Below, one piece after another: positions 8,507 through 17,197 of a DNA stretch of 64,000 bases; the stretch's first letter is position 1, and the number at the start of each line of letters is the position of its first letter. The stretch covers positions 5,890,001 to 5,954,000 of the forward strand of contig NZ_AP021875.1 of assembly GCF_009688965.1 (NCBI RefSeq), written 5' to 3'. Made by a program: the position numbers and the translations under genes. The notes under the pieces were generated by a model, which searched no databases, was not told where the DNA came from, and worked only from the letters and a program-made list of their open reading frames with translations. The DNA is from Desulfosarcina widdelii. GTDB lineage: Bacteria; Desulfobacterota; Desulfobacteria; Desulfobacterales; Desulfosarcinaceae.

Positions 8507-10444
8507 CTAAAGAAGCAACCGATGCTTGCTTTCCCGGGTTTCATTTTCCGCAGTAACCCGTATGGCCCGACGGCCCTTGACCGGGCATTCGTGTTCGCAG
8601 ACCCCGCAGCCGATACAATGGGCCGGGTCTACGAAAGGCAACTGAAGCCGCACCAGCAGGTTGATCCGGTCTCCTTCTACGGCCGTTTCGGTGAACGGAT
8701 TTTGCTCCAGGACGATTCCGCCGGAACCAATGGCGCTGATTCGGGCCGGCGGCAGATTTCGTTCGTTGCCAACACTAAGATAATAGTCCCCGGTGGCAAA
8801 CTGCTCTGCCGGCAGGGCAGTTCCATGGAACAGCAAGCGGTTGTCCGTCATGCCCTGAAGATGTAATTCTCCCTCCAGCCGGACCGGCCGGTATTCGCTA
8901 CGGGTGAAAATCGCTTTAGGACTGACCGGACAGTTCTCCTGGCATACGATGCAGGGACGGTCCATGGCCCAGGGCAGGCAGCGGCCACGATCGATGAATG
9001 CCGTACCGATGCGGACCGGACCCCGTGAAGTGAATGACTTCCGGCCCAGGCGTTCGTCGACGGAAAGGGGCCGGATGGCGGCGGTGGGGCACAAGTTGCC
9101 GCAGGCGACACAGCCCTGCTGGCAACCGCTGGAGCCCATGCGAAAGTTGAGCATGGGTGTCCAGATGCCTTCGATACCGGCCTGAAGACTCGCCGGCTGG
9201 ATGACATTGGTGGGGCAGATGCGCATGCACTGGCCGCATTTGATGCAGCGCTGGAGAAATTCGGCTTCCGGCAGCGATCCCGGCGGCCGGATGACATCCG
9301 GGTTCCAGGTCGCGCCGGTCAGACCGGCCAGGCGGAACAAAGGAGCCGCCGCCATGCCCGAAACCAGGGTTGCCGCCACCGCCCGTCTGGAAAGGTCCGG
9401 AGCGGCCATTTCTCCGGCTGCCGATGGATGCAGGTGATATCCCATCACCCCGTGGCGGCAGTCATCCAGGCAGTTCATACACAGCACGCACTCGGCGGTG
9501 CGGATGGTCGCCGCCGGCTCACAGCCGCCTTCGCAATGGCGGTTGCAGGCGCCGCAGGCTGTGCAGCCATGGGGTTTCTGGCCGATGCGCCAAAGGGTGT
9601 TTTTTCCCAACAGGCCGAACAGTGCCCCCAGCGGGCAGACAAAGCGGCAGTAGAACCGGGGAATGCGCAGGTTGAGCAAAACGGCAGTCCAGAAAAGTGC
9701 GCCGATAACCAGGGCACTTGGATAGATCCGACTGACGGTCGAAAGAGATATTAAGCGGCCGTCCACCAGGGGCAGCAATGTCAGGTTTACCGAGCGGTAG
9801 AACAAAGGGATCGGGTCCAGCAGCCCGGTTTGAAGCGTGGCGGCCAGCAGCCGGGAACCGTCGGTGAACAGGTCCAGCAGCAGCCAGGTTCCGGCAACGG
9901 ACACCACACCGGCCACCCACTGGATACCGGACATGGTTTTGGTGAAGTGTATCACGGTGCCCAGAAGCAGCATTCCAAGGCCAATTCCCGCGGCGACTAT
10001 GGGCATGACGAGAGGAAATGCCAACAGGCGGCCCAGCAGGTCGCCGGCAGCGGCGCCGAGCAGGAAGATCAGGATGGCATACTTGATTCCCTGCCCCCTT
10101 CGGTAGCGGTTGGCCGCCATCATCCGGGAGGCTTTGCGGCTGCGGTTGGCCAGCCACCCCACGACCTGGTGAAGCGTCCCGAAAGGGCAAATCCACCCGC
10201 AGAAAAAACGGCCCAGCACAATGGTCAGCACCATGGTCAGCAGGCCCCACAGCAGACCGGCGTATAGCGTGCCGGTCGTCAACAGGGTGGCCAGTCCCAC
10301 CAGCGGATCCAATTGGATCAGCCAGTTGACCGGCCATCCGCGTAGCTGCCACCACTGCTCGCCCAGGGTGGAGACGACACAGAGCCAGAGAAATAACAAG
10401 AAGAAGAAAATTTGGCTAAGTCTTCTGGTGGTTACGATTCTCAT
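8507..10444 (-). CDS. Membrane polyferredoxin, NapH-like N-terminus fused to NapG-like ferredoxin region
   Basis: A 645-residue protein. Residues 1-270 hold about five membrane spans with the NapH/NosR-like motifs FFCGWICPFGTLHQ and FYCRFVCPLGALFG; then come cysteine clusters CTACGACNRHC and CVLCMNCLDDC. At about 345-370 a twin-arginine-like stretch (LSRRAVAATLVSG) and hydrophobic segment introduce a second, NapG/MauM-like ferredoxin part with CIKCGQCMRICP, GCVACGNLCP, CIVCQENCP and CIGCGVCEHECP. The two halves are separate genes in nap operons. Probable role: quinol-linked electron transfer across the membrane to a periplasmic acceptor. Its ATG overlaps the DUF362 stop codon (TAATG), indicating coupled translation. 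Confidence 0.88.
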   Translation of the reverse strand: MRIVTTRRLSQIFFFLLFLWLCVVSTLGEQWWQLRGWPVNWLIQLDPLVGLATLLTTGTLYAGLLWGLLTMVLTIVLGRFFCGWICPFGTLHQVVGWLANRSRKASRMMAANRYRRGQGIKYAILIFLLGAAAGDLLGRLLAFPLVMPIVAAGIGLGMLLLGTVIHFTKTMSGIQWVAGVVSVAGTWLLLDLFTDGSRLLAATLQTGLLDPIPLFYRSVNLTLLPLVDGRLISLSTVSRIYPSALVIGALFWTAVLLNLRIPRFYCRFVCPLGALFGLLGKNTLWRIGQKPHGCTACGACNRHCEGGCEPAATIRTAECVLCMNCLDDCRHGVMGYHLHPSAAGEMAAPDLSRRAVAATLVSGMAAAPLFRLAGLTGATWNPDVIRPPGSLPEAEFLQRCIKCGQCMRICPTNVIQPASLQAGIEGIWTPMLNFRMGSSGCQQGCVACGNLCPTAAIRPLSVDERLGRKSFTSRGPVRIGTAFIDRGRCLPWAMDRPCIVCQENCPVSPKAIFTRSEYRPVRLEGELHLQGMTDNRLLFHGTALPAEQFATGDYYLSVGNERNLPPARISAIGSGGIVLEQNPFTETAVEGDRINLLVRLQLPFVDPAHCIGCGVCEHECPVKGRRAIRVTAENETRESKHRLLL

Positions 10445-11457
10445 TAGCCCGTATGGATCTCCTTCAGCTTTAAGGACCGGTAGTCGGCCGTTCCGGCGCC
10501 GGCGGCTTCGGCCTTGGCGATAAAGGGCAGATCGCCGGGTTGTTTGTCCAAAAGGGCGGCTCCGGCGGCATCGGCGGCCACGGGGTCGGTGCTGACGATC
10601 AGGGTGCCCGTGGGCTTGAGGTCGGACAGCGACCCGCCGGTGGGACCGTTGGAAATCATGGTCTGGATCCCATCAAGCACCACTGCCGTGGGGCGGACCA
10701 ACAGGGCCAGTTCCTGGATAATCGTATGGATGTCCTGGTGGAAGATGTTGCGTCGTCCGCCCAGCAGTCCGTACCAGTTTTTCAATGTCATGCTCGCGCC
10801 GCTGCGATGATGATCCTTGACCGGAGCCATGCCGATAACGCGGTCCACTTTGGTCAGGGGATCATAGAGGACCGGCCAGTTGCGGATCAGGCGGCCGCCA
10901 TCGAGGCTGAATCGCCGAAACAGAGCTTCGCGGGGCAGCACGACCCGGGCCCCGGCCCGGCGAGCAGCGGCCCCAATGCCGGTCAGTACGAAGCAGGAGG
11001 CCGGGTCGTTAATGGGGTTGTCCGTGACCATCACCTGGGAAGCGCCGGCTTCCAGGCACATTGCAACGGTTGCTTCCACCAGATCCGGATGGGAGGTGGC
11101 GCCCAAAGACGGCGGTGAAGCGAAGGCGGCATTGACTTTGAGAAGCACCCGCTCGCCAGACTTGACGAAGGCCTCCATGCCGCCCAGGGCCGCAAAGGCC
11201 TGTCGGACTGTGGCGGCGCGATCCGTTCCCCTGGCGATGCAGATGCGGCCCTTCATCTCGGTTTGCGAATAATCGGGGATTCGGAGCGATCCGCTCTCAG
11301 CGACACCTCCCTCCGGCGGTCGGCTGTCGTAAAATCCGATCCCCAGGGCGCCGGCTGCGGCGACGGACAGTCCCGCGCGGGTGCAGCGCCCCAGAAACTC
11401 GCGTCGATCGATTGATGGCTCGGTCAAGAGGAGTTCCTCTTCGGTTGTTTGGTTCAT
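10444..11457 (-). CDS. DUF362 domain protein with Tat signal
   Basis: A 337-residue protein. The first 50 residues contain DRREFLGRCTRAGLSVAAAG, a twin-arginine signal. The remainder is a DUF362 domain (residues about 70-320): GGMEAFVKSGERVLLKVN, TSHPDLVEATVAMCLEAGA, VMVTDNP, VIGMAPVKDH, LDGIQTMISNGPTGG and TDPVAADAAGAALL. DUF362 proteins often sit beside ferredoxin-like proteins and are thought to be redox-associated, but their activity is not settled. Unlike many relatives, no CxxC ferredoxin motif is fused here. It starts in an ATGA overlap with the preceding gene and ends in a TAATG overlap with the polyferredoxin gene, so the three are tightly coupled. Confidence 0.85.
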   Translation of the reverse strand: MNQTTEEELLLTEPSIDRREFLGRCTRAGLSVAAAGALGIGFYDSRPPEGGVAESGSLRIPDYSQTEMKGRICIARGTDRAATVRQAFAALGGMEAFVKSGERVLLKVNAAFASPPSLGATSHPDLVEATVAMCLEAGASQVMVTDNPINDPASCFVLTGIGAAARRAGARVVLPREALFRRFSLDGGRLIRNWPVLYDPLTKVDRVIGMAPVKDHHRSGASMTLKNWYGLLGGRRNIFHQDIHTIIQELALLVRPTAVVLDGIQTMISNGPTGGSLSDLKPTGTLIVSTDPVAADAAGAALLDKQPGDLPFIAKAEAAGAGTADYRSLKLKEIHTG

Positions 11458-12449
11458 TTCTTCAAATGCGCAGCCAACCGCCCGGCAAGAACCATCGCCG
11501 CTTCGAGGCTGTCGGCCTCATGGATGCCGGCAAAACAGTCTCCCCGGGAGAAAACGATTTCATAGGTGTCGAAAAACTGCAGGGCAACAGCCCCCTCCAA
11601 AGGTATGGCTTCGTCGATCCGGACAGCGCCGAAGGAAATCAATGTACGCTGATATTCCCTGGCCAGCGCCGATGCGGCGTCGGCATCGTCACGGCGGGAG
11701 ACGAAGGCCGTCAGGCGAGAGCCGTTAAGGTTGTATTCCTCGGTGTAGATCCGGTTTAACTGTTCGTAACCGAAGGCGTTGGCCGCGATCAGTTGGAGAC
11801 TGCCGGGACGCATGTCGTCCTTCGGGAACAGGTCGGCCCCGGGGGCTTCTGCGGCAGCGCCGCCCCTTTCTTGCAGGAATTTACTCGCCAGTTCTCCCAT
11901 GGCTGCCTGAAGGTCCAAGGAAGCATCCGTTCCAATCAGCTCTATGTAGAATTTTTTATGGGCCAGAAAAAGGGCATTTTCCGTGCGGTAGGCATTGGGC
12001 GCGATGTCGTCGGGGTGGGCATCTTCCCGTCGCTGCATACTGAATACCGAAAAGGCGTTTTGCTGGGTTCCCATGTCGTAGACGAATACTTCCACCCAGG
12101 TGCCGGCCGTCGCATCCATTGCGAACCGCTGGGTTTCCAGGGAAACGAATCCAGAGGAGAGGTAGAGATCGGCACGGCCGTTGATCTTTTCGTAGAGCGT
12201 TTCCGGGCCGAAGCGCTCCGGTGGAGAAAAGGGGGACATTTTCAAACCCGCAGTGTCGATCAGCGGCGGACGATCCGATTCGGATGAAAGCGTGTGAAGA
12301 TGGGATTCAGGGCGCAGGGCGATCACCGCCGGATTGATCCGGTACTGACGCACGAACACGCCGGCTGCAACGACCACGAGAATCGCCATGACTGCAACGG
12401 AGAGCCGGGTTTCGGTTTTTCCCGTTTTTTTGCGTACAGCGGTTTCCAT
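11454..12449 (-). CDS. DUF6599-like membrane-anchored protein
   Basis: A 331-residue protein with one N-terminal membrane segment (SVAVMAILVVVAAGVFV, about 17-33) and a large extracytoplasmic part. The text FGPETLYEKINGRADLYLSSGF and YDMGTQQNAFSVFSMQRR, and the late VFSRGDCFAGIHEA, resemble the DUF6599 family found beside DUF362 and polyferredoxin genes; this assignment is from memory and cannot be checked here. Start chosen at the ATG at 12447-12449 with GGATGA upstream; an ATG four codons earlier (12461) is equally open. First gene of the operon ending with the Tat aldo/keto reductase. No catalytic motif is evident. Confidence 0.75.
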   Translation of the reverse strand: METAVRKKTGKTETRLSVAVMAILVVVAAGVFVRQYRINPAVIALRPESHLHTLSSESDRPPLIDTAGLKMSPFSPPERFGPETLYEKINGRADLYLSSGFVSLETQRFAMDATAGTWVEVFVYDMGTQQNAFSVFSMQRREDAHPDDIAPNAYRTENALFLAHKKFYIELIGTDASLDLQAAMGELASKFLQERGGAAAEAPGADLFPKDDMRPGSLQLIAANAFGYEQLNRIYTEEYNLNGSRLTAFVSRRDDADAASALAREYQRTLISFGAVRIDEAIPLEGAVALQFFDTYEIVFSRGDCFAGIHEADSLEAAMVLAGRLAAHLKK

Positions 12450-12461
12450 AAACACGATCAT

Positions 12462-12899
12462 CCATCATTAAACAGGTGCATCAATCGGTGGCCTTTTTCC
12501 AGTAGAAGGATTTTTGTCCAGTTTGTCAACGGAAGAATCGCAAGCGTTTACGGGGCACGGTATCTGCCTTGTTCCCGGCTGCTTGAATGTCAATCGGTAC
12601 GTTCTGCATGTCCGGCATCGTGCATCGGAAGAGCCCTGCAATCGCTTACTGGACCGCGACCCACCACTCGTCGGCAATTTTTCCCTTGAATCTTCCCGAT
12701 TTTTTTTCTTTAATAAAAACGATCCATTCTGAGCTTCGCACTGTTCCTGAGCCCCACTTATTCCTGACTTCACTATTGCCATTTTATATGATCGAGAAGG
12801 TCATTTCCAACCTGACCGAAATCCCGTTTATCCTCCGATACGATTGTTTGTGTCGGGTGAGCCGCGGTTGAAAAAGAGCATTCGAAGGGGAGGTTTGTC
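12462..12899. other. Divergent intergenic region without a supported gene
   Basis: This 438-base spacer separates the minus-strand redox operon from the plus-strand envelope module, so it should hold both promoters. Short open frames here lack family resemblance or ribosome sites. The only clear signal is the strong ribosome site GGGGAGGT just before the ATG at 12900. A T-rich run near 12700-12710 is present but has no convincing stem. I could not define a -35/-10 pair with confidence. Confidence 0.5.
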
Positions 12900-14279
12900 A
12901 TGCAACTGTTCGATGCCTCATTGGCCTTTGCATTGACCATGGCCGCTTTGGCGACGGTTGTCACCGTTATTATGGAAGCCGGACTGCGGGTTGCGAGAAT
13001 GCGCAAAAAGAATTTTATCGAGGTGATGAAACTTCTCAACAAGGAGATGGAGTACAGCCCGCTGAAAATGAGCGAAGAAGATCGCTGGAATTTTATCAAA
13101 CGGGTCATCGATAATCCTGCAGAAGCATCACTGGATAAGCTGAGGGCAGAATTGGAAAACCTGCCTCTTGCCGGACGACTGACATACTTCGGCCGGGATA
13201 AGGCTGCCGGTAAAAACTTCCTGCAGCGCGTGGGGTGTTTTCTCTTGCAAATTTTTGGAGATCGAAAACGGGCCGGCCTCTTTGACAGGGTATCTTTGGA
13301 GTATATGCTGCGTTGCCTGGCCGAAAGCGAGGCTGTGAAAGAGGCGTCGTCCCGGACGATCTCCACTGTAAGGGCCGAATTCAACCGGCTCGCCCGCAAA
13401 TACGAGGAGTTCAGTTCGTCCGTATCAGCAAGCTTCAAGCAGCATGCGCAGCAATGGTCGATCGCTGTCGGCATCCTTTTGGCTTTTGCTGCCAATATCG
13501 ACGGCTTCCGGATTTTTGAAAATTACCGGACCGATCCCGAACTGGCAACAGCGATCATCCAGAAGCATGAAGCCTTCCTGGAAGACAACCAAAGTGCCCA
13601 GGATTCATTTGAGGAACTCAACGCGCTTTATATTCAAAAAAGGGATATAGACAAGCAGATCGAACAGGCCAAAGATAAAAATGACGACACCCTTGCCCGG
13701 CTGAAAGAGCAAAAAAGAGAAGTTGAAGCGGAGATCGAGAAACAATCCGACATCGCGAAAATCCAGGAAGCGCTTCAAATCGCCAAACAACAGGTGGCCG
13801 ACCTGACCACCATGGGGGTGCCCATCGGATGGGAATTCTATCCGAATTGTCCATACAGCAAGAGTGGTACGTATGAGAAATGGGAGAGTGCCGGATCGAA
13901 ATGTAAAAACATTACTCAACGAAAATTGGAAGCCAAATCTATTTTTATAAGAGTCTGGTTCACGGCGAAAAACGATCCATCCGGGTTCGCGGTCTGGGTG
14001 ATGGCCGTAGCCTTTAGCGGGGTATTGATCGGCCTGGGAGCGCCATTTTGGTTCGACATCGCCAAACGGCTGGCCCAGGTGCGGAAAGGACTCCAAAACC
14101 TAGACGCTTCGGCCGAGTTCCGGTTTTCGGCCAGGGACGCCAACGGGGATCCGAAGATGCGAAGGGAAATTGTTGATACGGTCCTCGCCGATGCCCAGGA
14201 AACCGCAAAAGGCGGGACGACCACCGGTGAAAATGGAAAACCTGAGCCTCAACTGGGTCCGAAGGCCATTCGCTTATAA
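12900..14279 (+). CDS. Membrane protein with three spans and a coiled coil; GAPFWFD motif family
   Basis: A 459-residue protein, first gene of the envelope module. Predicted layout: span 1 at about 6-29, a charged cytosolic stretch 30-180, span 2 at about 187-205 (IAVGILLAFAANIDGF), a long charged coiled coil at about 234-302, a VPIGWEF segment, then span 3 at about 362-385 ending GAPFWFDIAKRL. The combination of an NxDxxRI-like turn after span 2, a late GW segment and GAPFWFD recurs in an uncharacterised bacterial membrane family; the wording is from memory. The coiled coil lies on one side of the membrane between spans 2 and 3, suggesting an extracytoplasmic or cytosolic spacer. The C-terminal 70 residues are soluble. 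No enzyme motif. Confidence 0.72.
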   Translation: MQLFDASLAFALTMAALATVVTVIMEAGLRVARMRKKNFIEVMKLLNKEMEYSPLKMSEEDRWNFIKRVIDNPAEASLDKLRAELENLPLAGRLTYFGRDKAAGKNFLQRVGCFLLQIFGDRKRAGLFDRVSLEYMLRCLAESEAVKEASSRTISTVRAEFNRLARKYEEFSSSVSASFKQHAQQWSIAVGILLAFAANIDGFRIFENYRTDPELATAIIQKHEAFLEDNQSAQDSFEELNALYIQKRDIDKQIEQAKDKNDDTLARLKEQKREVEAEIEKQSDIAKIQEALQIAKQQVADLTTMGVPIGWEFYPNCPYSKSGTYEKWESAGSKCKNITQRKLEAKSIFIRVWFTAKNDPSGFAVWVMAVAFSGVLIGLGAPFWFDIAKRLAQVRKGLQNLDASAEFRFSARDANGDPKMRREIVDTVLADAQETAKGGTTTGENGKPEPQLGPKAIRL

Positions 14280-14299
14280 GTCATGAGACAGGAGCAATC

Positions 14300-16177
14300 A
14301 TGAATCCAACGCTCATCATTTCAGGTATTCAGGCAACGCTGAGAGCGGCACAGGCGGGTGCGCAGCTTTATGGCGAACATGCTCGGGATCGCAAGGTGTT
14401 TCTACCCGATCTGGAACTCCCGGAAGGTTCCAGGGCCGCGCAACTGGTCGTTTTCTTAAAAGACAAACCGCAGCTTGCGGGTACAGCTTCGGCGTTTTCC
14501 GTTATTTGGGATGCCGAGAACAGGGAACTCAAGAGCACGAAGCCGGAGCTGGTCGATGCGGCGTATACGGTTATGCTTCAACACAAGGCCAAACAACAGC
14601 TTCTGGATAAGGGTAAAGAGGAAAACGAGGCGAAATTCGAAGCAGACATGCTTGCATCCGGACGAATGGTCGAACAGTGGCGTGAGGAGCGACAACCGCC
14701 CAATGCGTTCGTTCGTATGGCCCTGACCCTGACGGATATCGGACTGGAATTCATCCAGGCGGATCCAACCCTCTTTGGCATTGGCAGCCGGGGAGAAAAA
14801 ATGATTGTGGCCTTTGCCAACAGCATGTCGGCTTTAATCCCGGATGATGTATCCGCATTCGGGTCAAAGACCAATTTTGCCGACCGTGTGCTCGGCATTT
14901 TTCTGCGGGCCGGCCTGGGAAGCCTCGCCGGCAATGCCAATATTGTTTTGAAAAATGAGGATATCGCCGGACTCATAAAGGGCGTGACCAAACCCATGGT
15001 AGACGCTTTGCCCGAATCTATTGCCGATCAGATGCGATACCGGGAATTGGTCGATGCACTGGCAGGCCCTTGTGCCGAGGCCGCTTTTGCATTGCTGGCC
15101 GAGGACACCGAGCGTTTTTTCGGGAAAGATTTTGCCGACGACAAAGCGCTGGGCGTGGTGACTTCCGCACTGTTCGAAGAAATCCAGCGGACCACGCACG
15201 ACGGCACAATCGTTGATGTGTTCAACGAACAAGGCCTGATTCGTATGTACCAGGCCGGTTTACGTGTCGCCGTCGAGCGGCCGGCACTGTTTCTGGGAGA
15301 CGACCCCTCGGCCGAAGCCGAACTTTTCAGAAAGCTCCTGAGCGGTTCCGCCGCGACCTTGCGCGCGCATCCTCACTTTAAAGGCCCAATCGGAACATCC
15401 TTGGCGGCAATGGTTCTCGAAGTTGTCGGTGAAAACGCTACCGTCCTTTTCAAGTTCGATCCAGGCGAACCCTGGGAGAACGTTGCCGAAATTGCTATGC
15501 AGCAGGTAATCTCCGGTCTGTCGACCGCCCTGGAGAACCTGGATGAAGACGGCACCCCAAAAGGGGCCTTGAAAGCATTCAGCGACAGGCAATTGCTTGA
15601 ACTGGCGCGAATCATTCTTCAACAGGCCGCGCAGACGCCCGGTATGCTGGGGGTGAAAGAATCCGAATTGCAGGCGGTCATTGGCGGAATTGCGAAAGCC
15701 ATGGCGGCGGACGACAACCTGCTGCTGTCTTCCGACGAATGGATAAAGATCGCCGGTGTGGCCGCGGAAAAAGCCGCTGCCAACCCGGGCAGGCTGTTTG
15801 GATTATCCGTGTCTGCAGATGATCCGGGCCAGGCCCTGGCCCTGTCGGTCATCCAATCCGTTTTAAAAGTGGCCGGCGAAACCTGGACGCAGAAAGGGCG
15901 TGCGGGCCAATCGGTTCTTTTCGGTAAAACGCTTGAAAAGGTACTGGAGGCCTCCCTCGAGGCCCTGGCCGGCAATGTCGCCGCCGCAGTCAAGCAACCG
16001 GAGGTGGTCGACCGGTTTCTTGAGCGACTGAAAGATAGGTCCGTTGCCGCGCCTGAGAAATTCGGCAGCGATGCTATGCTGAACGTATTTCGAGGATTGA
16101 TCGGCAATGTTCTCGCAACCGGAAAGCTGCCCACCGAAGATGAAATTGAAGCAATCCTGTTCGCAAAGGAGGCCTGA
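14300..16177 (+). CDS. Large helical protein of unknown function
   Basis: A 625-residue protein with no signal peptide, no convincing membrane span and no motif I recognise. It is rich in Ala, Leu, Glu and Asp and reads as helical throughout, with several similar stretches (for example ALLAEDTERFFGKDFADDKALGV and VIGGIAKAMAADDNLLLSSDEW) that hint at degenerate helical repeats. The start has CAGGAG 6 bases upstream; the stop is 2 bases before the lipoprotein ATG, and the preceding gene ends 20 bases upstream, so these three form one transcription unit. It probably acts as a cytosolic scaffold or partner to the membrane protein; this is inference from position only. Confidence 0.65.
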   Translation: MNPTLIISGIQATLRAAQAGAQLYGEHARDRKVFLPDLELPEGSRAAQLVVFLKDKPQLAGTASAFSVIWDAENRELKSTKPELVDAAYTVMLQHKAKQQLLDKGKEENEAKFEADMLASGRMVEQWREERQPPNAFVRMALTLTDIGLEFIQADPTLFGIGSRGEKMIVAFANSMSALIPDDVSAFGSKTNFADRVLGIFLRAGLGSLAGNANIVLKNEDIAGLIKGVTKPMVDALPESIADQMRYRELVDALAGPCAEAAFALLAEDTERFFGKDFADDKALGVVTSALFEEIQRTTHDGTIVDVFNEQGLIRMYQAGLRVAVERPALFLGDDPSAEAELFRKLLSGSAATLRAHPHFKGPIGTSLAAMVLEVVGENATVLFKFDPGEPWENVAEIAMQQVISGLSTALENLDEDGTPKGALKAFSDRQLLELARIILQQAAQTPGMLGVKESELQAVIGGIAKAMAADDNLLLSSDEWIKIAGVAAEKAAANPGRLFGLSVSADDPGQALALSVIQSVLKVAGETWTQKGRAGQSVLFGKTLEKVLEASLEALAGNVAAAVKQPEVVDRFLERLKDRSVAAPEKFGSDAMLNVFRGLIGNVLATGKLPTEDEIEAILFAKEA

Positions 16178-16179
16178 TC

Positions 16180-17037
16180 ATGAAAAAACACCTTGTTCCA
16201 TTCGTTTTCGGAGTCGGCGTCCTGATTCTGTTTGGCTGCGCTACGGCCAAGGATGTGCAGCGTGCCACCGACCTGATCCGGACGGACAACCAATTGACCC
16301 GCCTGCTGGTTGAAGTCCGCCCCAAGGATCAGGAAGGCTCGGCGACGTATCTGATCGGCATCGCGACCCATGCCCAAACAGAGGCCGAATCTTTAGAAGG
16401 TTTGAGAGGAAAGCAAGCGGACGCCATCGCTTATTATCGCATTGCAGCCACGGCGTACTGGAAAAGCGGTGCCCCGGAAGTCGTTGACGATCTGTTCGAA
16501 GCGACTCTCAACGGTATGAACTTGTGCGCCGAACTCAAAGAAGGCGGGCCGGACCGGGATTGCATGTTCCTGCAACTGGTGATTCCTTTCGCCGGCCTGG
16601 AATCGCTGGCCAACGGGGTCAACCTGAAAGATACTTTGGGGAAGATCGACTTTTACGACGACAAGGATACCGGAAGCGAAACCGAAATGATGAGAAATGC
16701 TTTCGGCGACCTGGAAAAAGCCAGAGCGTTGATCAAAAAGATATACCAGTTCGAAACGGACGATCGGTTGAAGAAGCATCCAGCTATGAGAGATTACTAC
16801 TGTACAAATGTCGAAAAGGCCAGGAATTATCATATTGGCCATACAGGAGAACTCATCGGGAAAGTGAATGATTATGATCAGAGACCGGCTCTGCAGGATG
16901 CTTCCCCGCTGGGAATAACCATCGAGCAGGCCAGGGCGCTGAATACGATCGGACAGATAAGTGAGATGTACATGGGTGAACCGGCCGGGGAACTGAAGAT
17001 CGATGACGACCGGTACCCCAAAATCTGCAGGCCGTAA
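16180..17037 (+). CDS. Predicted lipoprotein of the envelope module
   Basis: A 285-residue protein with a classical lipoprotein signal: basic MKKH, hydrophobic core, and lipobox LFGC with the acylated Cys at residue 20, followed by Ala-Thr. The mature part is mostly helical and contains further cysteines (NLCAELKEGGPDRDCMF and DYYCTNVEK), which could form disulfides in the periplasm. No known domain is recognised. AAGGAGG precedes the start, overlapping the end of the 625-residue gene. The residue after the acylated Cys is Ala, so an Asp-type inner-membrane retention signal is absent and outer-membrane sorting is possible. Co-transcribed with the two upstream genes. Confidence 0.72.
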   Translation: MKKHLVPFVFGVGVLILFGCATAKDVQRATDLIRTDNQLTRLLVEVRPKDQEGSATYLIGIATHAQTEAESLEGLRGKQADAIAYYRIAATAYWKSGAPEVVDDLFEATLNGMNLCAELKEGGPDRDCMFLQLVIPFAGLESLANGVNLKDTLGKIDFYDDKDTGSETEMMRNAFGDLEKARALIKKIYQFETDDRLKKHPAMRDYYCTNVEKARNYHIGHTGELIGKVNDYDQRPALQDASPLGITIEQARALNTIGQISEMYMGEPAGELKIDDDRYPKICRP

Positions 17038-17197
17038 CGATCACGCGAAAACAATCCATCCGGATGCGCTGGGTTCTCTTTTTTAATGCTCGTCCATGCG
17101 TTGCCTGAAGCGGCTCTGAAAACCCTTTAAATTCATTGGTTCCATGCATCATTGGTTTGACCGGCAGACAATTGCCGACTGACGCAAGGAGGTGAAC

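Noticed and set aside
12514..12732. Small plus-strand frames in the divergent spacer
   Set aside because: No ribosome sites or recognisable sequence; better read as regulatory DNA.
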